Assembly: GCA_937896505.1 (NCBI GenBank)
Contig: CALBNP010000066.1
Location: forward strand, 1 to 7,252
Reading direction: 5' to 3'
From: an uncultured Bacteroidales bacterium
GTDB taxonomy: Bacteria > Bacteroidota > Bacteroidia > Bacteroidales > F082
Length of the DNA stretch: 7,252 nucleotides
Part shown: positions 1 to 6,700 of the stretch, piece after piece
Position numbering within the stretch: position 1 is the first letter of the stretch
Layout of the letters: the number at the start of each line of letters is the position of its first letter
The notes under the pieces: model-generated
Databases searched by the model: none
Told to the model about the DNA's origin: nothing
What the model saw: the letters and a program-made list of their open reading frames with translations, nothing else
Translations under genes and position numbers: made by a program

Positions 1-84
1 TCAAACTGAAACATCTCTACCCTATATTGAACTTTTAAGTGTTACAAAATACTAGGTCAATCACAACAAGGATTTTAACAATAA

Positions 85-115
85 CAAAAATGAAGAAACA
101 TATTAGCATCTTCAT
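85..115 (-). terminator. Candidate intrinsic terminator after the WYL regulator gene
   Basis: Read on the minus strand, ATGAAGA (115-109) and TCTTCAT (96-90) form a perfect 7-bp stem around a 12-nt loop, and the 3' arm runs directly into four more T (89-86). The stem overlaps the TGA stop codon of the regulator (112-114). This is the hairpin-plus-T-tract layout of a rho-independent terminator, but the stem is AT-rich and so only moderately stable. The remaining bases to the left edge (1-84) are AT-rich and I see no gene or RNA in them. Confidence 0.4.
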
Positions 116-1011
116 CGTTTCGCCATGGCCTGTATCCTCTCACGGATGTGACGTTCCAATTCCGGCGATTCGATGATTGTGATTTCGTCGTAAAGTCCTA
201 AGACGAAGCGGCCTATGCCTTCCATGTTGCACACTTCGGTCTTTAGTTCCCAGCGGTTGTCGCTGATTTTCGTGAGGCACTCTTTCGACAGCGGATATTC
301 TTCCATCAGCAAGTTGGCGGCACGCACGCTGAGTTGCAGCCTTACGGGAATCTTCTCGTTGGTACGCATTCTGAAAATGTCGATGTAGCCCTCTTCGTGT
401 TGGTCCTCATATTGCCAAGGCATTTCGAGTATTTCCACCTTGCCGATGCGCGACACCTTGAACATCTTGTTGCTCTGTGATTCTGGCTCGTAGCAAAGCA
501 CGTCCTGCAAGCCGGATGTGAAGGAAAAAGGCTCCACGATGCGGTCGCTGACCTTGTCGCTGCTGGCCGAACGGTAGCTGACGAGGCGCACTTGATGCTT
601 GGCTAGTCGGGCTTCGTTGAGCAACCTGAAATTGCTGAGATGCTGCGGCTGCACGATGGCTTTGGCCACGATGTCGAAGTCGTAGATGCTGGCCAACTTC
701 CTTTTCAGATCCTGCTTCATTACCGTGCCGTCGTCGATGCTATCGATGGCCGAATAAAGGATGGATGCGTCTTCCTTGCTGAAATACAGCAAGTCGGTGA
801 TGTTCTTGAAGTCGTTGGAAAGCTTCTTGATTTGATAGTGCTTGTCCTCTTTCGTGACCACGAAGCCCGCCTCGTTGAGCGTGTCGATGTAGCGATAGAC
901 CGTTCTGGTTGTCGTGTCAAGTTTGCGGCTGATTTCCTTGATGGTGTAGCTTCCTCTGACCAGATACATGATGAGTTCGAGAAGCCTGCGTAGTTTTGCC
1001 TGATCGTCCAT
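112..1011 (-). CDS. HTH-WYL domain transcriptional regulator
   Basis: The 299-aa product is a cytoplasmic DNA-binding regulator of the DeoR-like HTH plus WYL type. Residues about 7-62 form a winged helix-turn-helix: IKEISRKL (24-31), then the recognition helix TTTRTVYRYIDTLNEAGF (33-50), then a wing. Residues about 130-200 match a WYL domain: the strand HQVRLVSYRS (139-148), RIVEPF (157-162), and FKVSRIGKVEI (184-194) with the basic residue R188. The remainder (about 220-299) resembles the WCX C-terminal extension. The residues at the usual W-Y-L position read C173-Y174-E175, so the namesake triad is only partly kept. WYL domains sense ligands, sometimes nucleic acids or nucleotides, and several regulate phage-defence or CRISPR genes; the target here is unknown. 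The ATG at 1011 is the natural start because the HTH begins at once. The gene lies 75 nt downstream of the esterase on the same strand, so it may be co-transcribed. No promoter of its own is convincing. Confidence 0.9.
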   Translation of the reverse strand: MDDQAKLRRLLELIMYLVRGSYTIKEISRKLDTTTRTVYRYIDTLNEAGFVVTKEDKHYQIKKLSNDFKNITDLLYFSKEDASILYSAIDSIDDGTVMKQDLKRKLASIYDFDIVAKAIVQPQHLSNFRLLNEARLAKHQVRLVSYRSASSDKVSDRIVEPFSFTSGLQDVLCYEPESQSNKMFKVSRIGKVEILEMPWQYEDQHEEGYIDIFRMRTNEKIPVRLQLSVRAANLLMEEYPLSKECLTKISDNRWELKTEVCNMEGIGRFVLGLYDEITIIESPELERHIRERIQAMAKR

Positions 1012-1086
1012 GATGAGGTGCAGAATGTTAGTTTTCCGAAAATTGTTGCAGAAAAATATGCTTTTTACGCATTTATACTGTTTCTA

Positions 1087-2856
1087 TCAGTTCTTTCCAA
1101 AATTCGGCGAGGTCACTGACGTGCGGGCATTGAAATAATTGAGGAAAACCGGCAGGAGAATATCCGTACGCTCCTTCCTTGGATTGCTTACCACATCCAT
1201 TTTCCCGTCGGGTCCTATAACCATCGTCATACGCTCCTTGCTGTCATACGGAGCCCATCCGGGGGTTCCGGTCTTTGCAAAATCGATAAAAGCCCTGCTC
1301 CAGTTCTGACGTAGCGCAGCTTGCGAAGAGTCATAATACGGATGATCATAATTATTGAACGCATAAGAAACGTCGGAAACATGGCAGGAACCCACCCAAG
1401 GATTATTCAGCCTTACGGCATACTCATTATGTGGCAGACCGAAATAGTACATATAGGTGTTGTTCCCGTTCCCTGAGTGAAGGTCTGCCGTTAAGATTGA
1501 TCCCTGGCGGAAGTACAGTTCTGTAAGCAAATCAGTTTTCCTCCAAAGCTTCGGATCGGGTTCGTAAGGAAGCACATTTTCCATGTCGCTCGGGCATTCT
1601 TCAATATATTTCTTGAACGCCTCCTTTACTCCCTGTCCGTCAGTGCCGATATTTTCAATGGCATAGTCGCAATACGCATTCCAATAACCGAATTTCTTAT
1701 CCGGGTACTGACCTTTATACTGTTGTCTGATATCAAGGTCTATATCAAGGAAAGCGAAATAGTTCATCTCGTCGAAATTGCAGCCAATCATCAAGTCAAC
1801 ACCGGAACCGGCACCATTCTTCAGGGCCTCGAACGGATTGGGAAGGACTGCATCCGGGCCATCATCAAATACAGGAAATGATCCAATTGAGCTGAGAGTG
1901 CCACCGGCCATCAAACCTCCATAGGGGACTTCTCCCTCAAGAGCAAGTATCAGTTGTTCCTTTGAAAGGCTCTTGAGCTCGGCGAGGTTCGATGTATGGG
2001 TGATATTCATCAGTTGTTTTGCTTGATTGAGTGCTGTTCCATCGTCTGTCTGATTTACAGCAGCAACACGCGGAGCGGTAAGGCTGCTTTCGCCCGACAT
2101 CATTATGGCGCGTTTGAACAATCCCTTTGAACTTGGCATAACCAAATGACAGGCTACACTGCCGCCACCGGCAGATTCTCCGAAGATTGTCACATTTTCT
2201 GGGTCGCCTCCGAATTTGGCGATGTTGCGCTGCACCCACTTCAAGGCCACCTGCTGGTCAAGTATGCCGAGAATCCCCGCATTCTTATATTCATCGGTAT
2301 ATCCAGGTACGTTGTCAAGAGGCATAAAGCCCATTATTGAGACGCGGTAATTTGTCGTAACCACAATGATATCGGGATCGGTGGCAGCAAGATATTGCCC
2401 ATCATACAGAGGGTCCACTGTTCCGCCAAGTGCGTATGCCCCTCCATGGATATAGAACATTACTGCCTTCTTTGCGTCCGGATTGAAATCCTGAGTCCAG
2501 ATATTCAGAGTAAGACAATCTTCGTCTTTATCCTCGGAAGAAGCTGCCGGTTCGCTTCCCGTGATATCCTGTGCTTGAATAGCAACGTGTCCGAACTTCT
2601 TGCAGATTATTTCGGCATCCGACTCGGGTGCTTCCACAGGGTCTTTCCAGCGGAGTTCGCCAGTAGGAGGCACGGCAAACGGTATTCCCTTGAATATGGC
2701 AAGATGACCATCCCTGTATCCGACCATCTTTCCGTTGTGACATTCAACGGTTATGGACTCCTGAAGGGTCGGTTCGGGTTGTGGTAGGTGGTTCTGACAT
2801 CCTACGATTGAAAGTGTGGTTGCTACAGCTAGCATAATTGATGATGTTTTTTTCAT
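1087..2856 (-). CDS. Carboxylesterase type B family lipoprotein (serine esterase)
   Basis: The 589-aa product is an alpha/beta-hydrolase of the carboxylesterase B/cholinesterase family, which hydrolyses carboxylic esters; the substrate cannot be read from sequence. It starts with a lipoprotein signal peptide: MKK, a hydrophobic stretch, and lipobox I-V-G-C with the lipidated C20. The residues after C20 (QNHLP) are not acidic, so the Bacteroidota surface-export signal is absent and the inner face of the outer membrane (periplasm) is the likelier location. Family signatures are EDCLTLN (112-118), the oxyanion-hole HGG (137-139), and the nucleophile elbow GESAG (226-230) with S228. E363 in NFDEMNYF and H492 in GSCHVSD probably complete the triad. 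Length is normal for the family. An in-frame ATG exists at 2946, but the start at 2856 is preferred: it puts the signal peptide at the N-terminus, and the promoter at 2884-2891 lies between the two ATGs. The WYL gene follows 75 nt downstream. Confidence 0.92.
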   Translation of the reverse strand: MKKTSSIMLAVATTLSIVGCQNHLPQPEPTLQESITVECHNGKMVGYRDGHLAIFKGIPFAVPPTGELRWKDPVEAPESDAEIICKKFGHVAIQAQDITGSEPAASSEDKDEDCLTLNIWTQDFNPDAKKAVMFYIHGGAYALGGTVDPLYDGQYLAATDPDIIVVTTNYRVSIMGFMPLDNVPGYTDEYKNAGILGILDQQVALKWVQRNIAKFGGDPENVTIFGESAGGGSVACHLVMPSSKGLFKRAIMMSGESSLTAPRVAAVNQTDDGTALNQAKQLMNITHTSNLAELKSLSKEQLILALEGEVPYGGLMAGGTLSSIGSFPVFDDGPDAVLPNPFEALKNGAGSGVDLMIGCNFDEMNYFAFLDIDLDIRQQYKGQYPDKKFGYWNAYCDYAIENIGTDGQGVKEAFKKYIEECPSDMENVLPYEPDPKLWRKTDLLTELYFRQGSILTADLHSGNGNNTYMYYFGLPHNEYAVRLNNPWVGSCHVSDVSYAFNNYDHPYYDSSQAALRQNWSRAFIDFAKTGTPGWAPYDSKERMTMVIGPDGKMDVVSNPRKERTDILLPVFLNYFNARTSVTSPNFGKN

Positions 2857-2883
2857 ACGGAATATTAAGTTAATTAGTCCTCG

Positions 2884-2891
2884 CAAATATA
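2884..2891 (-). promoter_or_regulatory. Bacteroidota -7 promoter element for the esterase
   Basis: The minus strand reads TATATTTG, an exact match to the Bacteroidota sigma-ABfr -7 consensus TAnnTTTG. Transcription would start near 2878, giving a leader of roughly 20 nt before the ATG at 2856. No clear -33 TTG box is seen at the expected 18-21 nt upstream. Confidence 0.6.
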
Positions 2892-2938
2892 CACATATTT
2901 TTTTGAATAAAATCTTTTCTCCGAAAAATTCAAAGCAG

Positions 2939-2973
2939 GCCATCAAATTTCAGGAAACTATATACCTGATGGC
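2939..2973. repeat. Imperfect operator-like inverted repeat in the esterase/HIRAN intergenic region
   Basis: Perfect 7-bp arms GCCATCA (2939-2945) and TGATGGC (2967-2973) flank a 21-nt spacer. A second pair, TCAGG (2950-2954) and CCTGA (2965-2969), is nested inside and shares bases with the right outer arm, so the two pairings exclude each other as hairpins. The element lies about 48 bp upstream of the esterase -7 box and about 100 bp upstream of the HIRAN -7 box. It could be a regulator binding site, but arms this short can arise by chance. Apart from this and the two promoters, I see nothing in the 253-nt region 2857-3109. Confidence 0.25.
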
Positions 2974-3075
2974 ACAAAAAGCAATTGCAACTTTCCTTCT
3001 ACTGCCCAAAATGGATTCCATTGACAAAAACATGAAAAAAAATCATCTGCGACGGTAATTGTCAAAAATACAATC

Positions 3076-3083
3076 TATCTTTG
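3076..3083 (+). promoter_or_regulatory. Bacteroidota -7 promoter element for the HIRAN gene
   Basis: TATCTTTG is an exact TAnnTTTG match. The start of transcription would be near 3089, about 20 nt before the ATG at 3110, and the leader is A-rich with no Shine-Dalgarno site, as is usual in this phylum. The nearest upstream TTG (3059-3061) is spaced 14 nt away, shorter than the usual distance, so the -33 box is uncertain. Confidence 0.6.
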
Positions 3084-3109
3084 TCGCGTTAAATTAAAAA
3101 TCAACCAAA

Positions 3110-3475
3110 ATGGATAAGATGGAAAAGAGACATTTGCTGACGACCCACATTGCGGGTTTCGGCTATTGGGATGGCGCGGAAGCGTTTGAAGAACTGCGCA
3201 TTGGCACTGTGCTGCGCATGGTGCGCGAAGACGACAACAAGTTTGACCCTTACGCCGTGGCCTTGTATTACGGCGATTTCAAGTTGGGTTTCCTGCCGCG
3301 AGGCGAGAACCACGAGATTTCGAAATACCTTGAAATGGGTTACGGCGGCATCTACGAGGTGCGCATCAATCGTCTTGCTCCTGATGAGCATCCCGAAAAT
3401 CAGGTGGGCATCATCGTGAGGATTCTGCGCAACCATGCCGATGACGGGGAGTCGGCAGGCGATGGGGAAAAATGA
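3110..3475 (+). CDS. Stand-alone HIRAN-domain protein
   Basis: The 121-aa product is almost entirely one HIRAN domain (about residues 9-107). The family pattern is clear: the first strand HIAGFGYWDG (13-22), IGTVLRMVRE (31-40), the hallmark DDNKFDPYAVALYYG (41-55) matching E-x-x-N-x-x-D-x-x-A-[IV]-x-V, and KLGFLPRGEN (58-67) matching KxGYxPR, followed by a helix and a final strand. In eukaryotic HLTF the domain binds 3'-OH single-stranded DNA ends; bacterial stand-alone members are thought to act in DNA repair or processing, but their roles are little characterised. The tail (108-121) is short, acidic and Gly-rich. ATG at 3110 fits the promoter at 3076-3083; an alternative ATG three codons later (3119) would remove only MDK. 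The gene is monocistronic as seen: the divergent esterase lies upstream and a strong hairpin lies 18 nt downstream of the stop. It points toward cas9, but no sequence evidence ties it to CRISPR function. Confidence 0.85.
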   Translation: MDKMEKRHLLTTHIAGFGYWDGAEAFEELRIGTVLRMVREDDNKFDPYAVALYYGDFKLGFLPRGENHEISKYLEMGYGGIYEVRINRLAPDEHPENQVGIIVRILRNHADDGESAGDGEK

Positions 3476-3493
3476 TATTGGGATTATGAAAGA

Positions 3494-3537
3494 GGGAATC
3501 CTTCTCGTCACAGAATGGCTGACGGGAAGGATTTTCC
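3494..3537 (+). terminator. Long hairpin after the HIRAN gene, probable intrinsic terminator
   Basis: AATCCTTCTCGTCA (3497-3510) pairs with TGACGGGAAGGATT (3520-3533) over 14 positions with a single T-G wobble around a 9-nt loop; three further outer pairs (two wobbles and one G-C) extend it to 3494/3536. A four-T run (3532-3535) overlaps the base of the stem. It begins 18 nt past the HIRAN stop codon. The stem is long and the T tract short, so a function in mRNA stability is possible. In the minus direction no T tract follows it. Confidence 0.6.
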
Positions 3538-3597
3538 ACGTAATAGTTAAATAGATAAGGTTCTTTTGACAATGATAAGCACAGGAATGGTGGATAT

Positions 3598-3629
3598 AAA
3601 AAACGAGGCGAACTGAATCGCCCCGCTTT
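3598..3629 (-). terminator. Intrinsic terminator at the 3' end of the tracrRNA
   Basis: On the minus strand, CGGGGCGA (3625-3618) pairs with TCGCCTCG (3611-3604) over 8 bp, with one G-U wobble, around the 6-nt loop TTCAGT. The run of six T (3603-3598) follows directly, and AAAG upstream can pair with its first bases. On the plus strand the wobble becomes an A-C mismatch and no T tract follows the stem, so the signal is oriented leftward. This orientation is what shows that a transcript comes from the cas9 side. Confidence 0.8.
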
Positions 3630-3678
3630 GGATGTTTTCACAACGGAATAATCCTTATTGTGAATCGCTTAATCTTGT
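3598..3678 (-). ncRNA. Predicted tracrRNA of the type II-C CRISPR-Cas locus
   Basis: This short RNA, antisense to the cas9 leader side, should base-pair with crRNA repeats, allow RNase III processing, and anchor the guide in Cas9. Parts in 5'-3' order on the minus strand: a predicted start near 3678, 5 nt past the TATTTTTG box; an anti-repeat (about 3678-3658) ending AAGCGATTCACAA; the nexus TAAGGATTATTCCGTT (3657-3642), which has the same AAGG-loop-UCCGUU layout as the S. pyogenes tracrRNA nexus; a mini-hairpin TGT-GAAA-ACA with a GNRA loop (about 3642-3633); then a GC-rich terminator hairpin and six T (to 3598). From memory, Bacteroides II-C repeats begin like GTTGTGATTTGCTTTC, and the anti-repeat complements that start with few mismatches and G-U pairs. 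The length of about 81 nt is normal. The 5' end is an estimate. No array lies in the window to confirm pairing. A chance occurrence of all four elements next to cas9 is unlikely. Confidence 0.83.
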
Positions 3679-3682
3679 GCTG

Positions 3683-3711
3683 CAAAAATAGATATTTTTT
3701 CAATACTGCAA
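3683..3711 (-). promoter_or_regulatory. Predicted tracrRNA promoter
   Basis: The minus strand carries TATTTTTG (3690-3683), an exact TAnnTTTG -7 element, with a TTG (3711-3709) 18 nt upstream as a possible -33 box. It sits just ahead of the anti-repeat, so transcription would start at about 3676-3679. This is the best-spaced two-box promoter in the window. Confidence 0.65.
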
Positions 3712-3730
3712 GAGTTTTTAGAAAAAAAAG

Positions 3731-3738
3731 TATTTTTG
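3731..3738 (+). promoter_or_regulatory. Predicted cas9 promoter -7 element
   Basis: TATTTTTG is an exact TAnnTTTG match and the same octamer as in the divergent tracrRNA promoter. Transcription would start near 3744, leaving an AT-rich leader of about 25 nt before the cas9 ATG at 3769. No clear TTG box is found 18-21 nt upstream, so strength cannot be judged. Confidence 0.55.
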
Positions 3739-3768
3739 ACGATTATTTGATTAGTAAAATTGAATTGT

Positions 3769-6700
3769 ATGAAAAAGATATTAGGTTTAGACTTGGGAAC
3801 CAACAGCATCGGATGGGCAGTTGTAAATGGAGAACAAACAGAAAACGGCATTACGCTTCAAGACATCGAAGCAAGCGGAAGTAGAATCATTCCAATGGAT
3901 GCCGCTATTTTAGGAGATTTCGACAAAGGAAATTCCGTATCTCAAACATCTGTAAGAACAGGATTCAGAGGCACACGACGTTTGCACGAGCGCTACCTGC
4001 TCCGCCGCGAAAGATTGCATCGCGTTTTGTCCGTAATGGATTTTCTCCCTAAACATTATGTTGAGAAATTAGATAAATACGGACATTTTCTAAAAGAAAA
4101 CGAACCCAAATTGGCATGGAATAATGGCCAATTCCTCTTTATGGATTCATTCAATGAAATGCTTGCCGATTTTGCCATCAACCAACCTGAATTAGTCTCA
4201 AATGGCAAAAAGATCCCTTTGGATTGGACAATTTATTATCTTCGCAAAAAAGCGTTGACCCAAGCAATTACTAAAGAAGAACTTGCCTGGATTCTTCTGC
4301 AATTCAACCAAAAACGCGGCTATAATCAGTTAAGGGATGAGGAAGAGGACCAAAACAAGAATCAACTAGTAGAATTTTATTCGTTGAAAGTCGTTGAAGT
4401 CGAAGATAGTGGCGATAAGAAAGGAAATGATATATGGTACAACGTAAAATTAGAGAATGGTTGGATATACAAAAGGGCAAGCTCTATTCCATTGGACTGG
4501 GTGGGGAAAGTCAAAGACTTTATTGTAACTACCGATTTAAATGATGATGGAACTGTCAAAACGGATAAAGATGGTAAAGAAAAGCGTTCGTTCCGTGCTC
4601 CTAAAGAAGACGACTGGACTCTTTTGAAAAAGAAAACAGAATACACTATTGACATTTCTGGCAACACCGTTGGCGAATACATTTACAATTCCTTGCTGAA
4701 TAACCCTGACCAAAAAATTATCGGAAAACTGGTGCGCACCATTGAAAGAAAGTATTTCAAAGACGAGTTAAAAGCCATCATCAACAAGCAGAAAGAATTC
4801 ATTCCAGAGTTGAATGATTCTGAGTTATATGCTGCCTGCATTGAAGAACTCTACCCTTTTAATGATGACTATAGAAACAGCATTGCCTCCAGAGATTTCA
4901 CTTACCTGCTCGTTGACGATGTATTGTTCTATCAACGTCCTTTAAAAAGCAAAAAATCCACCATCGCCAATTGCCCATACGAATCTCATTTTGACAAAGA
5001 AGGCGTTGAATATCCCATTAAATGTGTTGCCAAATCCAATCCGTTCTTCCAGGAATTCCGTCTTTGGCAATTCGTTTCCAATCTGAGAATTTATGAACGC
5101 CAGAAACTCGTAGACGGGAAACTTCTCACTGATGTAGATGTAACCGCAGATTTCATTCATTCTGAAAACGAATTGGTCGCTTTGTTTGATTTTTTGAATG
5201 ACAAGAAGGAAATCACGCAAGATACACTATTGACTACCTATTTCAAGATAAAGAAACAGAAAGGAAAAGATTCCGAACTTCCATATCGTTGGAATTACGT
5301 AGAAGACAAGACCTATCCTTGCAACAAAACGCGCGCCATTCTTTTGGCAAAACTTGCCAAAGAGGATAAAACAAAACTCACCAAAGAATTGGAATACTCA
5401 CTCTGGCATCTGCTATACTCTGTAAATTCCAAAACTGAAATTGATGCTGTTTTTGCTAAAAGCAAGCGAAATAATTCAAAAGGCATTTATCATAAACTTT
5501 TGGAAGCTGGTATTTCTGATGAAAGCATTGAGAATTTGAAGAAAGCCAAATTTGACGAAAAAGACTATGGTTCTTATTCTGAGAAGGCCATCAAGAAATT
5601 GTTGGCACTGATGCGTATGGGTAAATATTGGAATCAAGACAATATTGATGCGAAAACACTTGATAGAATTGATAAAATCATTTCGGGAGAATACGATGAG
5701 AAAATTCGCAATCGTGTGCGCGAAAAAGCCATTCATCTTACTGAAATCTCCCATTTCAAAGGACTGCCAATCTGGCTTGTCTGTTATATAGTTTATGACA
5801 GACATTCTGAAGCTAGCGAGATTCAAAAGTGGGAAAAGCCTGAAGACATTGACAAATGGTTGAAAGACTTCAAGCAGCATTCAATGCGGAATCCAATTGT
5901 GGAGCAAGTGGTTACAGAAACCATGCGTACCGTGCGCGACATTTGGAAACAGATAGGAAACATTGATGAAATACACGTTGAGCTTGGTCGCGAGATGAAA
6001 AATCCTGCCGACAAACGCAAAAAGATGACCGAGCGCATCAATGAGAATGAAAACACCAACCTGCGTATCAAAGCGATGCTGATGGAGTTTCAGGATCCAG
6101 AATTTGGCATTGAGAATGTTCGGCCCTACTCCCCTACCCAGCAAGACATCTTACGAATCTACGAAGAGGGAGCGTTGCTTAATTTATCCAGCGACGACAG
6201 TGATTTCGAATTTGTTTCTAAAATATCAAAAGCCGCACAACCTTCTAAAAATGATGTACTTCGATACAAATGTTGGTTGGAACAAAGATACCAGTCACCT
6301 TATACCGGAGAAATGATTCCGTTGGGAAAGCTTTTCACCCCAGCATACGAAATAGAACACATCATTCCGCAATCCCTCTATTTTGATGATTCTTTCAGCA
6401 ACAAAGTCATTTGTGAAGCAGAAGTAAACAAATTAAAAGACAATCAATTGGGATTTGACTTTATCAAAAACCATAAAGGCGAAAAGGTCACATTAACTGG
6501 CGGGAAAGTCGTTGAAATCTTCACAGCAGACGCTTATCAGGATTTTGTCAGAAAGCATTATGCCAAAAATCCTTCCAAGATGAAGCATCTTTTAATGGAT
6601 GACATACCAGATAAATTCATTGAAAGGCAATTAAACGACAGTCGTTACATTAGCAAGTATATAAAAGGTGTCCTATCCAATATCGTTCGCGTAAAGGATG

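Noticed and set aside
640..993. Open frame antisense to the WYL regulator gene
   Set aside because: It lies wholly inside the HTH-WYL coding region, has no domain signature and no promoter.
1051..1058. TATTTTTC on the minus strand, 40 nt upstream of the WYL start, as a -7 box
   Set aside because: It misses the strongly conserved final G of TAnnTTTG and has no TTG box upstream.
1052..1072. Possible terminator between the esterase and WYL genes (minus strand ATGC-loop-GCAT followed by ATTTTT)
   Set aside because: Only four stem pairs; too weak to call, so co-transcription of the two genes stays open.
2857..2946. N-terminal extension of the esterase by 30 codons to an ATG at 2946
   Set aside because: It would place a non-signal stretch before an obvious lipoprotein signal peptide, and the TATATTTG promoter at 2884-2891 lies inside it.
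2969..3058. Small plus-strand frame of about 29 codons ahead of the HIRAN promoter
   Set aside because: No promoter, no recognisable product, and an AT-rich intergenic context make it a chance frame.
3061..3071. GTCAAAAATAC, also present on the minus strand at 3740-3730
   Set aside because: An 11-bp AT-rich match; one copy simply contains the cas9 -7 box, so it is not evidence of a mobile-element repeat or attachment site.
3101..3511. 136-codon open frame antisense to the HIRAN gene
   Set aside because: It mirrors the HIRAN frame, shows no family pattern, and the HIRAN reading matches a known domain end to end.
3527..3537. Resemblance of AAGGATTTTCC in the HIRAN hairpin to AAGGATTATTCC in the tracrRNA nexus, hinting at a duplicated nexus
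   Set aside because: The match is short, needs a one-base gap, lies on the other strand, and is already explained by pairing within the hairpin.
3476..3768. A CRISPR array or degenerate repeat in the cas9 upstream region
   Set aside because: No direct repeat of 24 nt or more with spacer-like spacing is visible; only the single anti-repeat is present.
3660..3884. Short plus-strand frame crossing the cas9 start
   Set aside because: It runs out of frame through the cas9 RuvC-I codons, and its upstream part is the tracrRNA anti-repeat and promoter region.
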